A stretch of DNA of 64,000 bases from Chara braunii (GCA_003427395.1 BFEA01000001.1:12800303-12864302); one strand, 5' to 3'. Positions 22,765 to 34,438 are shown, counted from the first letter of the stretch. A program made the numbers and translations. Notes: generated from the sequence alone by a model not told the origin.

Positions 22765-22862
22765 GGGGCAAGGTCCCACTTGCACGGATTAAGAGATTCT
22801 GGCGTTGATCTTTGCTATCTAAGGTCAATATCGCTTAATTCGTGTAAGTGGGACCTTGCCCC
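22765..22862 (+). mobile_element. MITE family M1, copy 3 (best preserved)
   Basis: GGGGCAAGGTCCCACTTGC at the left and the matching inverted end GTAAGTGGGACCTTGCCCC at the right, extended by CC/GG on the flanks. The 98-bp element carries TTGATCTTTGCTATCTAAGG in the middle. A further diverged relative may follow at 22,868-22,945 (GCGAGGTCTCACTC...GATCTTCTTTATCTAGG). Confidence 0.85.
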
Positions 22863-22963
22863 GGAAATGATGTGGCGAGGTCTCACTCACACGCATTGAA
22901 AGAAGAGAAGATAATGACCGTCGATCTTCTTTATCTAGGTACACTCTCTCTTACACCGCCCTA

Positions 22964-23051
22964 CCGTCCTTCCCCAGAACATAAGCGGCCTCATTTTGAC
23001 TGTACGGGACCGGAAACCTCGCTTGTGTACATTCATCGTCGGGGGAAGACA
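22964..23051 (+). mobile_element. MITE family M2, copy e (degenerate)
   Basis: CCGTCCTTCCCCAGAACATAA at the left (after TA) and CGTCGGGGGAAGAC at the right keep the family ends. The interior is shortened and changed. Confidence 0.65.
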
Positions 23052-23067
23052 GAAGTGGTGTGCGACC

Positions 23068-23205
23068 TCGCTTCTGGTCGCACAACACCCCCTGCCGTAG
23101 ATAACCGCAGTTACGATTTGAATAGAACAGTCGATAAGATCTCAATTATGGAACAGCGAAAATACCCACGCCGATGTCAAGACACAGTTTGCAACATACC
23201 CCATT
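23068..23205. repeat. Direct repeat, left copy, about 135 bp
   Basis: Contains GACCTCGCTTCTGGTCGCA, CCCCCTGCCGTAGATAACC and CAGTTACGATTTGAATAGAA. The right copy at 23,470-23,601 shares these in the same order. Confidence 0.8.
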
Positions 23206-23264
23206 TCCCTTCCCCCCTCCCTTCAAACAGGCTTCTTGCGGACGGGGAGAGAAAGAGCTGGCGA

Positions 23265-23287
23265 GACGGAGAGAGAGAGAGAGAGAG

Positions 23288-23379
<92 letters not shown>

Positions 23380-23395
23380 AGAGAGAGAGTAAACA
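23265..23395. repeat. Long (GA)n microsatellite
   Basis: About 120 bases of GA repeats with a short ACAC interruption, followed by a second (GA)n at 23,415-23,435. The ORFs over it are artefacts of the repeat. Confidence 0.95.
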
Positions 23396-23469
23396 ACCGG
23401 GGGACAGATGGGGGGAGAGAGAGAGAGAGAGAGAGTAGACGAGCTGGGGACGGATGGGAATTGGGAAGT

Positions 23470-23601
23470 AGACCTCGCCCCTGGTCGCAGAACGCCCCCT
23501 GCCGTAGATAACCCCAGTTACGATTTGAATAGAACAGCAGATAAGATCTCAATGGAACAGGAAAAATGGCCGCGCTGAGGTGAAGACACGGTTTGCAACA
23601 T
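23470..23601. repeat. Direct repeat, right copy, about 135 bp
   Basis: Matches 23,068-23,205 with scattered substitutions and a small deletion near 23,551. The (GA)n block lies between the copies. Confidence 0.8.
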
Positions 23602-24569
23602 GCATAACCCCCTTGATGATCAAAGCACCCTACATCTTGGAGGGTTTGGGGGAAAGGGAGGGGAAGGACGTGCATCGGTTGTATCATGAAAAAAGTGAAG
23701 GACATATATGCTGAGGTGAATTGACCAATGTTTCCTGTATTTGATTTCGCAGCAGTTGTTCGGCCGAACTGCAGCACTTCTATCTATCCTCTATCTTGTC
23801 TATATGTATCTTATCCTATCTTTCTTATCTATCAGGTAGGTCACAATTTACCCTCCATCGAACAAAAATCGTCAATAACGGCAAAAAGAATACCCTTCCG
23901 CATGTCCACCACTCCATCCGCTGCTCTTCGACCTCTAACACGCGTTCTCGAAATCGGCCAATACAGTAATACTAACTTGGAAAAGAGAACTCAAAAAAAA
24001 AAAAAAAAACTTCGAAAAAAGAAAGAGCAGATATAACGCACACTAAGTAGAACTAGCAGCAACGTAGGATAACAAATACGATATATTTCGTTGCCAAAGC
24101 GAATTCTTGCTTAAAAACGTTATAATGGCTACGCAATTTTTCAAAACTCAGCTGCGAAGAGCAGGCAGTGTAGCTACTTGTGCGCTATGTGCACAACCCT
24201 CCTCCGTTGACCAATATGTCAGGTTATACCTGCAACCCTCCTATCCATCCATCAAAAAATTCAACGGCTGTAATTGCATACAGCGCAACAAGTCAGCGAG
24301 GTGGTCGTCACAGTGTGGCCCTTGCGCACAAATCGAAGACTGTACAGAAGACCCGTGGCAGACAAGAGGAGGGTTGTGGAGCCGGTGAGAAGATGGAGGG
24401 GAGGGGAGGGGAGGAAGAGAAAAAGAAAGTTAAAAGGGAGAGGAAGAGAGTTCATAGAGGGATCGCAAGAGAGTTCATTTCGGCAGATGTGAGGATGGAA
24501 AGGCGGGCCAGAGAAGTGAAGATAGAGGAGGACAGTGATAGAGAGAGAAAGGGATAGAGACACAGAAAT

Positions 24570-24600
<31 letters not shown>

Positions 24601-24931
24601 GGTCGTGTTCTGCGTCAAAATTGTTGAGCAAGGAGATTGAATAACAAAGGAAGAAGAGGAGGAAACACAGACGTGGCAGAGACATTTCTGGCGTGGATGG
24701 TTAAGAGTAATGGGATTCGTAAGGGCCATCCCAGATGGGGATTTCCCGCAACAACAAAAAATACCCACATGTACGGGCGCAGCAAAAGGCCATTACATTA
24801 TTCCATCCAAAAATTGCGGGGGGGGGAGGGGGGAGGACAAATTTGAGTTCATCATTCATCCCTCCTGTTGCCTTTAGCGATCTCTCTTTGACCGCTTTCT
24901 CCTCCCACGAATTCCCCATGTGTTTCGTCTT

Positions 24932-25360
24932 CCCTCTTTTGTAAACCAGGCAGGTGACTAATTCATTCACACAGCTATATGGTATACTAGCCAAGATAAA
25001 AGACCGCGGAGCGTTCTCTGTTGTTCGTGAATTGCTTTCTCACCTCGATAAAAGACCGCTGAGCGTCTCGTCTCCTTTTCAGACGAATTCGCAACTAGTT
25101 TCCTTCCCTCACAACAGGAAAAAAAACTCCCTATTTTGTAAACACGTTTTTTAAACCTGGCAGGTCGGCCATTCATTCCCGACTCAGTGTAGCAGCTGAA
25201 ACACTGTCGTCGGTTGGATTGTTCGCGCAAGTAGTTCGCGCAAGTAGAACCTGATTTCCTTTTCGAACAAGTGTTCGCGCAAGTAGAGTGTCGTTCGCTG
25301 ACGACAGGAACCCCCCCTATTTTGTAAACCAGGCAGGTCAGCAACTCATTGACAAAGACG
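24932..25360. repeat. Imperfect short repeats near the intron 5' end
   Basis: TTTTGTAAACCAGGCAGGT-type words recur near 24,938, 25,134 and 25,323, each followed by an ATTCATTC-like or CTCATTGAC tail. ATAAAAGACCGC and GTTCGCGCAAGTAG words are each repeated in between. This resembles a degraded tandem array just inside the HD-Zip donor site. Confidence 0.6.
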
Positions 25361-25428
25361 GTGTGGAGTAGGTCAAAGAGGGGGGGGGGTCGGGGAGTAC
25401 GTTTAGTCGGTAGGATTTGGTTGCTCAC

Positions 25429-25830
25429 CTCCATACGAAGCGTCTCGTTCTCCGCCTGCAGCTGGTCTATCTTGCACTTGAGCGCGTCGTGGTCTCTTTC
25501 CAGCTGCTTCGTTTTCCACCTAGCTCTGCGATTCTGAAACCAGACAGCCACCTGCCTTGGCTGAAGACAAAGCTCTCGCGCTAGCTGCATCTTCCGCTCA
25601 GGGTCCAGTTTGTTTTCCATCTCGAAATTCCGCTCCAGAGAATGCACCTGATCCGCCGTCAAGCGTCTCTTCCTCTCCGCCGGCGCCTCCACCTCGTCCA
25701 CACGTTCGCTCTGGTGGTCCCCCGCCAAAGCTCCTGCAGCAGTTGGCGCCGTCGGTGCTCCATTTGCCACGTGTCCTCCTCCCTGCTCGTAAAGATTGTA
25801 AATTGTGCGCTTTTGAGTGCCCGTTCCCAT
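25429..25830 (-). CDS. HD-Zip class I transcription factor, exon 1 (residues 1-134)
   Basis: This encodes a nuclear, sequence-specific DNA-binding protein. Residues 1-52 are a variable N-terminus. Residues 53-109 form the homeodomain ([17 protein letters not shown], ending helix 3 [15 protein letters not shown]). Leu110, 117, 124 and 131 then begin the leucine zipper with no linker, the HD-Zip arrangement. The family binds pseudopalindromic AT-rich sites as dimers. I chose the ATG at 25,830 because an upstream in-frame ATG (25,938) lies in what looks like a 5' leader intron. The exon ends at GAG|GTGAGC in phase 0. Class I is inferred from the zipper and C-terminus and from the absence of START or CPSCE features. 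Confidence 0.95.
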
Positions 25831-25866
25831 TGTATTAGCCAGCGATGACCTTATCCGATTCGATAA

Positions 25867-25978
25867 CTGCGGTAGAATGGAGAAAAAGGAAACAAACAAG
25901 CCGCTTGGTCGAGGATCAGACCAGAGGAATGACGTCAACGCAAAGCGCTTCCACTTCTTTCGCTTCGCCTGTGCTCAC
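25867..25978 (-). other. Predicted 112-bp intron in the 5' leader of the HD-Zip gene
   Basis: On the - strand a donor AAAG|GTGAGC (exon ends 25,979) is followed 112 bases later by a strong pyrimidine tract and TACCGCAG (exon resumes 25,866), with a TCTGATC branch-like word upstream. Splicing it out leaves 36 leader bases before the ATG and removes an in-frame upstream ATG. Confidence 0.65.
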
Positions 25979-26084
25979 CTTTGAATTCTTTTGCCGCCTC
26001 CCCACTCCCCCCCCAACGCCTTTAGAGGGCTCTGCCTTGTCCTCTGACTACCGCCTTTTCCGCAACGTGCCGAAACCGCAGTCG

Positions 26085-26112
26085 CCCGCNCCCCCCCCCC
26101 CCCCCCCCCTCC
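26085..26112. repeat. Poly(C) run in the HD-Zip 5' flank
   Basis: About 20 C residues with one N, in the likely 5' leader or promoter of the HD-Zip gene. Read on the transcribed strand it is a G run. Confidence 0.9.
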
Positions 26113-26254
26113 CTCCAAGTCGACCGAGGCGGATGAAACGAAGAACAGATAACGAGAGCCAACGGTGGTGTCGTCTCCTCCTCCTCCCTCAGAAGTCCTC
26201 TTCCTTCGGTAGACGCCACGGCCTGCCCACTCTTCGTCCCTCCTCTCCCGTCGA

Positions 26255-26305
26255 TCTCTCGCACAAATCAATCGAATCAATCAAATCAATCAATCAATCA
26301 ATCGT
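26255..26305. repeat. (AATC)n microsatellite upstream of the HD-Zip gene
   Basis: A CAAT/CAATCAAT array of about 45 bases, similar to the array at the start of the window. Confidence 0.9.
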
Positions 26306-29300
26306 GACACCGAGGTGCCAATCAATCACCAACCCGTCAATCAGCCAGTCCTGATTCGACATGCGTCAGGTCTCATTCATTCAATGGCAGAGAGCGCAGA
26401 CAAAGGAAGCAAGCAAAGTGTGATAGAGAGAGAGAAAGAGGGAGAGAAAGACGCCTATGGAGAGGATAAGCAGCACAGCAGAAGGAAAAGGAGAAGGTGA
26501 AATGGGAACTCGTCCTCGGAATGGTAGAGGAGGATTCAGCGTCCTCGTAATGATTTGTGCAAGTATGCACGCGGAGTGAGGAGGTGAGCAGATAGCCGAT
26601 AAGCCACAACTAATAGGACGGGGTGAATTTGCTTGAGGCAATCCACGGAAATGGCCACGTCGTGCTTGACAGACACACAGACACAGAGAGAGAGAGAGAG
26701 AGAGAGAGTAAAAGGAGCCGGAGCGGCCAATAAATCAAGACAAATAAATAAATGGATGAATAAATAAATGACTAGATTACATAGCAATCACGGCGCAAAG
26801 TACTGTCTATGTGACAAGAAGAAACTGGAAACCCTGGCCCAACAATCGCCACTGCCCAGACCAGGAAGTCATGGGAGAGAACCATCGGGTCACGGCGAAA
26901 GTCGCCGATTTTCGTTCGGAAAATGGAACGTCGTTGAGATCTAGAGATCGGGAGAAGGAGAATTTACAAGAAATATCATAAAACAGACAGACGAACGGCC
27001 GTTGACTGTTCTCGGGCAGAGTCTATTATACCCCTCCACTTGCAGACTGACCATCAAAAACGGCCCCCCTTGTCCCTCGGAAACAAGACAATAAAACTTG
27101 TGTACCTACGGCTTCCCTCCCGCGCTCCTCCCTTTCACCCTCTGCTTCTTCTCAAAGCCCTACTTTGTCACCTTTCAGAAACACCTCCCTCCTGTTCCCT
27201 TCACCCTACTACACATTTTGGCATCCTCTCTTGCGCTCTATCTATCCCGCCCCCAACTTCCTGCTCTTCTGGACCATGCCCCGCGTCCGGACCCCCCCGC
27301 GCCGACTGCCACGCAAACGGTGGTAGAGACCCCTGCAAGAGAAAAGACGTAAACGAGATGCCCCCCTGTCGCTCACTCGCCCTCCGCCTAGCAGCGCCGA
27401 TATCGCAAATCACTCAATGAGGGAAGCAGGCTGACGACTTCTCCAGAATGGCCTAACCTTTTCTCTGGAGCGCACTCTCTGCTAAAAATAAGTCGACGAA
27501 TCAGATACTAAATGCCCAGCCGACACTATACCGGAGCTGCGGTGTGGAGCCATGGACCATGGACTTCGTCCGATTAGTGTATAGCTGTACGTCTATGGCA
27601 GTGTGTGTGTGTGTGTGTGTGTGTGAGCGTTTGTGTATGAGTGTGTGCGCGTTTGTTCGTGGGTTGGGTTTTTTGTGTGTGCGTGTGTGTGTATGTGTGT
27701 GTGTGTGTGTGTGATGGATGTGTGATAATAGGTGTGCGGCGCGCCGCGAGAGAGCGTATGAATTTTCCTTCCAACTCGAGAGTCTCGCTAACTTCGAAAA
27801 AAAAAAAAAAAAGAGAGAGTCTCGCTAACCAGCAATTGCCGTTAGAAGACGGAGCAGATGAGCAGATGATCGATCAGGCAGCTCCCCAAGGATGCGAGTC
27901 GCGACCCAATGAGAGGAAAGCCATCGTCTTCTTCGTCTGTCTATGTCTTCCTGGCAGAAAAATTTCCAGCCGCAACTGCCAGGGTGAATTTCTATCTACG
28001 AGGTAGGTAGGAAAGAAAAAAAAAAAGCTTTCCTGTTTGCGTGGATGAAGGGAAATCGCTTCCGCTACGGCAAAGCAACGGGATGCCTTCACGAAAGTAA
28101 CTGAAAAAAGTGGGGTAACATGAATGAATAGCCTCGCCAACCACGTATGCTCTCGCTCAATCGCCGCGATCCTTTTCCCCCTTCCTCGATAAATAGAAAT
28201 GGAATACACTGATCGTGAACAAAAGCACCGAGGAGGAGCTTCACGTCCATCCCCTTTTTACTTACCGCCGTCTGCAAAATCGCGTCCGATATACGAAATC
28301 AATCAGCTATACAACTGCGTGGATGACCAACCAACCCCAACCCCCCCCCTCCCCATCTTTGTCTGTCTGTGTATGCTTCTGTGTGTGCTTTTGTGTCTGT
28401 ATCGGAAAGTTTTGTGTCGGTACGTGTGCGGGAGATTTGTGTGTTTGTGTTATAATAGTGTCCGTGTTTGTGTGGGTGCGGTTGCGTTAGGATGGTAGTA
28501 ATTCCCAGAGGGAAAGGAATTTGGGTGTGAGATGATCATCCAAAAAAAGTGGTGGGGAGAAGACGCAGTTCCACTGTATCGAGGGATGGGATAGAAGAAG
28601 CGCGCAGAGAGAAGAAAGGGGACACGAAGAGAAGGCGCCCGGTAGGCTTGGTGGCCGAATATATGTAGATATATGGCGAGGGAGATAGAACGGGGTTCTG
28701 AGATATGGACAGTCAAGAGAGCGAAGTATCGACCGATCTGATGAGCGTCTGTCTGGGCTTATCTGAGCATCCGCGCTCATCTGCGAAGCTCTCCGTGCGC
28801 GGTGCCGTCGCCCCCTCGCTGGCCGAGGGCGTGGTTGCTTTGTCGGCCGATCGTCTCAGTCAATGGCACGCTATGGCCGAAGAGCTGCTCAACAAGACGG
28901 AAATGAGACGACAACAGCAACCTCACTGAGCGAAGAGAGAAGGAACTGCTTCTGCGGCCTCAGGTCACACGTAATCGCTGATAAAGAGATATGTCTGCCA
29001 AGAGTAGTAGGCGCGGACAAGCCGCGGAACTCGAGTCTGTCAGTTGAGGAGCTAAGAAGAAGGAAGGAGACCAAGGAGACCAAGGCGACCAAGGAGGGCA
29101 TGGAGCCCGCTGCCTCAGATGAACGAACACAGAGAGAGACGAACAATGGATGGACGCATCCGTCACGGACGGCGTGGAAGGTAGACGATGCGCGTGAACG
29201 AGTTTGTTTCGCCAAAGAGAGAAAAGGTACGTATACTATCACGGGAGGAGCGCAGATGCGCATGCGCGAGCGCGAGCGCGGCACTACAAAACAAACAGGT

Positions 29301-31560
29301 GAGAGGGGGGCGGGGAAGGGAGAGGGGGAGATGGGGAGAGGGGGAGAGGGGAGAGAGACAGGGAGGCACAGCAGGAGCAGGAGCAGAAGGGAGGTGTTCT
29401 CCAGAGGACGAGAAGGCGTTTGTACAGGCACTTGTCTTTCCATGCAGCGAAGAGACAGCCTTCATCCCGTCTGGGCTTCTTTCGCCTGTTCTTCCAAGAT
29501 ATCCTGGCGCCCCACGTATCCGTCCCCCGACCCGCCGGCCATCCCAGGGGTCCCGGCGCCCTGCCAATTCATCCTCCTGCTCTTGCCCCCGTTCCGCGGT
29601 CTTCGCTCTGCCTGTGGCCCTGTGAGAGAGCTTCCTGGCCGTCAAAGCCAAGGCCGACACAGCCGGCGCCGTGCGCGCAATTGCGACCGGGGAGGCGCAG
29701 CGCGGAGACGGTACACAGAGGACTGCGGGGTGCAGCGCAGGTTGGACAGCATCAACCGAGCAAGCACAGAGCACCCACCCCGCTGGCTGCCTACCTCCCC
29801 GCCACTGCTGTCTACAGTGCCCTCGCGTGACCGGCCGGACGGGCGCGAGGGGTACGTAGCACGGCGGGAGGTGACGGAGTAGCTCCCTCCACCTTCTCAG
29901 CCAGCGCGCGACGCGTTCAAAATAGGAATGTTTGAACAGCGGCGGAGGCCGAGAGCGCCACACTGGCACACTGGCGCCTGTCGGCCGGTCCGAGCGGCAG
30001 CAGTCGCAGTAGCAGTAGCAGTAGCAACAGCAGTAGCAGCAGCAGCTGCAGGAGAGGAGCCACTGCACCCGGCGGGCAGGGCAGATAGGGGGGGGCGCGG
30101 AAGCGGAAGAGGAGCCAGCTGTGGTGAAAAGTGAGGGAAGGGAGGGAGGGGAGGAAGGGCGCGTGAACGTGAACTTTGGGCGTGGTGCGTGTGCGAGAGA
30201 ACCAGCGGAGCTGCGACAAAGATCGGCAGCGGATTCGAGCGGGCGACGTCAACCGTCGCAGATAGGACAAATCCGTGGCGCATGCAATCGATAGAATTTT
30301 TTCGGAAAAACAAAAGTGCGGACGCGGCTTCCATCGTTTTCCGCCCCGCGCCCTCGCATCTGCTACGCCTACCTAGGAGGGGGTGGCGCGTGCCGTGCCG
30401 TATGTGCAAAGCGTGCATCTAGCCAGCGGATCGTCGCCCGATAGGGTGGGGGTTGAGGGGCGGAGGGCTGCAGGACGCGGGCCACGGGCTCGTGACTGTG
30501 CAGAGCGAGAGTCCGCAATCGGACGGCAGGGGCTGGCTCGTTCGGCACAGCGCTGAAAAGAAAGTGGCGGCAAGAGACTTTTTGGGGTGCGCACCGGCCG
30601 CCTCCAGCCATGGGAACCCGCCAAACTCGAATCGATTGGCCAATTTCAACGTGCTGATTCTGGCGCTCGTGACGTGTTCCCCGTCCTATGCAATGTGGTA
30701 GAGCCAGGACAGAGAGCCCGTGATTACCTCTCCGTTACCGCTCTCGATTACCTCGAAGGCCCCTCTGTTTGCTTGCTTCAAGCGGCCGCGGAATAGGGGT
30801 CTGGTATCCCGGTTACTATCTATCTGCTGGAAGTGCTGTCTGGACTGACGGCCGCGCTACACCAGATGTGCAAAATGCGAATGAATCTTCCCCTAGAATA
30901 TGGAAAGATACACAGCTCTAGTTTGCTCTAGTTTGTGTCTTTTGTGCACGTGGTGAGTAGTGGAGCGCGGCCCTGATTCCAAACATCAAGGAAATGCAGC
31001 TTCCAATTTTTATTTTTTTTTCCAATTTGTTACCGTCGAAGTAGGGGCTCGCCACACAGCGGGCCTCGCCACACCTATCCCGAAAACACCGATTTGGAGA
31101 GAAAATGCATAGCCACACCAACTCTCCAAAATCGGTGTCAGAAACATTTTCGACAGTGGCCAGAACTCGGTTTTCAGGAGTGCTCGCGAACTGTGGCGTT
31201 CCCCCGCATGCAAAGTTGCCACTTTCGAGAGTGGTCCGCGACGGGACTGTCCAGGCTCTGGGAGCGTGCGGCCGGCGCGGAGCGTTCCGCCGTAGCGCTA
31301 CGGGCTCGGGAGAGCCGGTCTCGTCGGTCACCACCCGAGCATGAAGCCCGGTAAGGTGACAGTCTCTCAGCATCCTGCGCGGCCACCATAGCCATAGCCG
31401 TGCCAACTCGTTCCACTGTTGGAGTCGGGGGGATATGCGAGAACGTCAGCGAGCCAGCATACAGTTTATCAACCTTAATGCTTTCAGTGAGTATCAGGAC
31501 ATGGCCTTCGTGCCCTGTCCACCATAAGTACCAGGGTGCATCAACCCTCAGACAACATTA
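26306..31560. other. Upstream flank without a supportable gene
   Basis: It contains (GA)n at 26,683-26,708, (GT)n at 27,600-27,713, a CAG/GTAGCA-type array near 30,000-30,050 and a GC-rich, CpG-rich block from about 28.7 to 30.7 kb. Several ORFs overlap in the GC-rich block on both strands, but none shows a recognisable domain, so I do not call a gene. An imperfect inverted repeat lies at about 31,086-31,139. Confidence 0.5.
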
Positions 31561-31616
31561 GTGCAGGATTCTACCGGCATCGAAGCCCGCCCGGCCAACA
31601 TTGACCTCCAGCCATC

Positions 31617-32126
31617 TGGAGCAGCCCGGCCCACGATCGCGGTCAGGTACACATCGCCACCCCATCTCTTCATCAACTCCCCTCCTCGGCACAACGTCAC
31701 CCGATACGTTCAATCCGCCACCTCATCTCAACACCATCCCCTCCATACTATTTACCTTTTCGATCTTGTAAGCCTACCTCTCCCACGATCTCCAAATGTA
31801 ACCATCTCTACACCCATGCAGGAGCCGCTGCAACTCATCACTTCACTTGCCACAGCAGCATAGCATCCTACCACCCCTTCTACTCACAGCCTAGTATTAC
31901 CCCCCCCCCCCCTTCCTTCCTTCATGATCGCAACCCCGTCACAATCACAATACCCCAAACCGGTTTTAACCCGCCACCGCACCACAGTACCCCCCCATTC
32001 TCACCACTCGCCTCCTCACACTCTCTCTCTCCCCCCTTTCTCCTACATGATCGCACACCTCCGTAATCAGGAATACCCATCCATCTGTAGCAGCCCGGCC
32101 CACGATCGCGGTCAGGTACACATCGC
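31617..32126 (+). repeat. Tandem repeat unit and start of a second unit (target of element A)
   Basis: GCAGCCCGGCCCACGATCGC and the following AGGTACACATCGC occur near 31,619-31,656 and again near 32,091-32,126, a period of about 472 bp. The rest of the second unit resumes at 44,971 after element A (CCCATCTCTTCATCAACTCC and onward for about 215 bp). A therefore inserted into the second unit. Confidence 0.8.
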
Positions 32127-34438
32127 TGTGACGAACCACTTTCTGTAACACGCGATTTTCTGCGCGGTTGCAATGAGGGGTCCTAAGCTGGAAAGATTGG
32201 GCCAATTACGGGAGATCGGGATCGGTGTAAAATTGCATCAGTGTCCTCGCTTTTTCGTCCTTTTTCATCGTTTCTTTTTCGAATGGCCAAGCACGGGGGC
32301 GGGTGTGTCTTGGGACGGCCGGTGGAGTGATTGGTCGGATGGATGTCTGGCGCGCCACCACGCGCGCAATTAATAAAGGTTGACGTCGTTTCATTCGGTT
32401 CGATTTCGATCTTTTGGGCGCGGACATCGCGCGGGAAATTGCTTCGTTCTTTTTGAAATTCCTTTTTAATCTTTTCGAATTTTGTCGAGCCCCCGATGGC
32501 TCTCGGAATTTCGGATTTTCCTTCTGGAACTTATACTTTTTGCTTTTTCGCATTAGATAGGAATTTAGTAATCCAGTAATTAGGACTTTTTCTGCCGCGC
32601 GGCGCCTTTTGTCTATGCGCTTCTTCATGCGGTTGCAACGGTACTCTAATTAGTGGGCGCCCTTAATCGTGTGTGTAACTATAATTTTGGGCGGGCGTCA
32701 TTGTAACTGTATCTTTCTTCTTGCACTTCGTCTCTCCCGCCCTCCCTCTCTTTCTTTTGCTGAAATTTTGTAAGCCGCAGTTTGCATGCTCAGATCGATG
32801 CGTGGAGAAGGGTTACGTCCCCCACGCCGCGGTCGATCATGCAGAACGCAGGCGTTCCCTCTCTAATCCTCACTCTAAAATTTCGGCTGCGCGATTAGTC
32901 AGCTCTCTTAACCCATTGTTGGAAGCTCGGGGTTGCGCGATCAAGAAGGGCGGCACACGAGCGAAGTAAGAAGTGAGTAGAGCAGGAGTTGGGCGACCCG
33001 ACAGGCTGGTGCCGAACGCACGAGATTGACGTGGGCCACGGCGGACTGTAGGCACGGGCGAATCCGACGGGTGCGGGAGGACTAAGCGGGGTGACAACTT
33101 CGTGGGTTGGTGCGTGACGACGGATTGTCCGCATCGCAGAGAAAGAGAGAGAGGAGAGAGTTGAGGTCGATGGACGCGAATTTGCTGTTTTATTGTCTCT
33201 TCCCCCTCTTCATCTGTGTACATACATTTTGATTGCGGGTCCGGGCGATTTGCGCGTTCTTATTTTCGTTTCGGCTTTCTGAAATCTAGCCTTGGCTTTT
33301 TGCTCACATTTGTCCTTGCGATGTCTGTCCTGCTTGCATTATGTGTATGATTGCCGAATGTATGGATGTATGGATGNTGCCGAATGTATGGATGTATGGA
33401 TGTTATGACTGCTTGTCTATCTTTTTGCTGAGAATCCCTGTCCTTGCGTTATGTCTGTGTCGAATCTTCGCCTGCACCTGATTTCACTGTAGATGGGATA
33501 AGAATCTCGCACCGATAGTGATTTTGTTCTCGTTTTTGCTTATCCCGCGATGGGGGTTGCGATATGATTGCATCTTGCATAATCGACGATCCGAAGTCTG
33601 GTCCCGCGAACGCCGCGCGAGAACACGTGTAAACGCGATCCGAGTCGCGCCCTTACACGCATTCCCGCGCGTCGATTCACTCACCCAAAAAGGAATCACG
33701 GCGGAACCATCATCCCGTACGAGCACGCTGCGGCGCCACTGAGTCTGCCTGTCCTTCACGTGCTCGTGCGCGGTGACGATATCCCGACCGGCGCTATCCC
33801 ATGGACGATGATACCATGACGCGATCTTGAAGCTCGGACTCGTCCTATGACCCTGACTATTTCACCCCTATAATAAACGAGCTCATAAGGACACGATACC
33901 CCTGTCACACGGAGAATCGGCTATGTCCGCGGGAATTTCACTGTGCCACCTCTAGCGACCCTCGATGCTCCAATTTCCCTTCTCCCGACCACACCTACTA
34001 CTTCACCCACCCGGGATTTGTTGAGATCACCACCAGTTTCCCTCCTTTCCGCCTTCTTCTCCCGTATCATCAACTCAGTGTCGTTCCGTGGCCGGCCATA
34101 GTCCCCTATTGGCCCAATACGTTTTGCGTGAACTGTCGACGCAGCGGTGCACAGAGAACCACGGAATTCCGAAGGCCCAACCCAGGTACGCGGCGGCCCC
34201 CGACGGCCTAACTTTTCAGGACCATCTCCACCACGGAGGAATTTTTCCGTAACCCGTCGCCCACAGTGTCCTGGCCCCTTCGGACTGTGAGACCCTTGCG
34301 CGCGCCCCCCCTCGTTCGCCTAATTGCATTCATACCCTTAAGACTCCCCCACTTCCCCCAAAAATCCTTGGCACACCCCTTTTCACACTTCCAGGCCCAC
34401 ACTCCACTCTGATCAGGAAGTCGCGCTGGGCGTGAGGT
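32127..34438 (+). repeat. 5' LTR of element A
   Basis: Starts TGTGACGAACC. It ends at GCGTGAGGT, directly before the primer binding site. Relative to the 3' LTR it has lost about 43 bases at 32,878, which removes the TATAAA box. A GAATGTATGGATGTATGGATG block at about 33,356 is duplicated around an N. It also lacks the final TGGGCGTCACA present in the 3' LTR. Confidence 0.9.
33801..34303 (+). pseudogene. ORF0 copy in the 5' LTR of A
   Basis: Same ORF as at 44,305-44,811, beginning MDDDTMTRS. A TGA follows within the first dozen codons. The later frame keeps YFTPIINELI and VVPWPAI. It lies in the predicted transcribed leader upstream of gag. Confidence 0.55.

Larger units (their letters stand above)
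15275..25428 (-). other. 10,154-bp intron of the HD-Zip gene
   Basis: The donor is GAG|GTGAGC at 25,429/25,428 and the acceptor is GGCAG|GTT at 15,275/15,274. Both are canonical and the junction is phase 0. The interior holds four M2 and one M1 MITEs, a SINE-like unit, a three-unit tandem array, several (GA)n/(GT)n tracts and an N gap. I find no other gene inside. Introns of this family are usually short, so the growth looks like accumulated insertions. Stretches not covered by other entries hold nothing recognisable. Confidence 0.85.

Noticed and set aside
22848-23511. ORFs of Arg/Glu repeats and Ser/Leu repeats over 23.2-23.5 kb
   Set aside because: They are translations of the (GA)n/(CT)n microsatellite.
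25839-25938. HD-Zip start at the upstream in-frame ATG (25,938)
   Set aside because: The extra 36 codons lie in a predicted intron with good donor, branch-like word and acceptor. The translation there is unlike family N-termini.
28705-29882. Overlapping ORFs in a GC-rich block (for example 28,705-28,929 and 28,863-29,882 on +, 29,163-30,068 on -)
   Set aside because: Long ORFs are expected by chance in GC-rich DNA on both strands. The translations are low-complexity with no recognisable domain or consistent splice structure.
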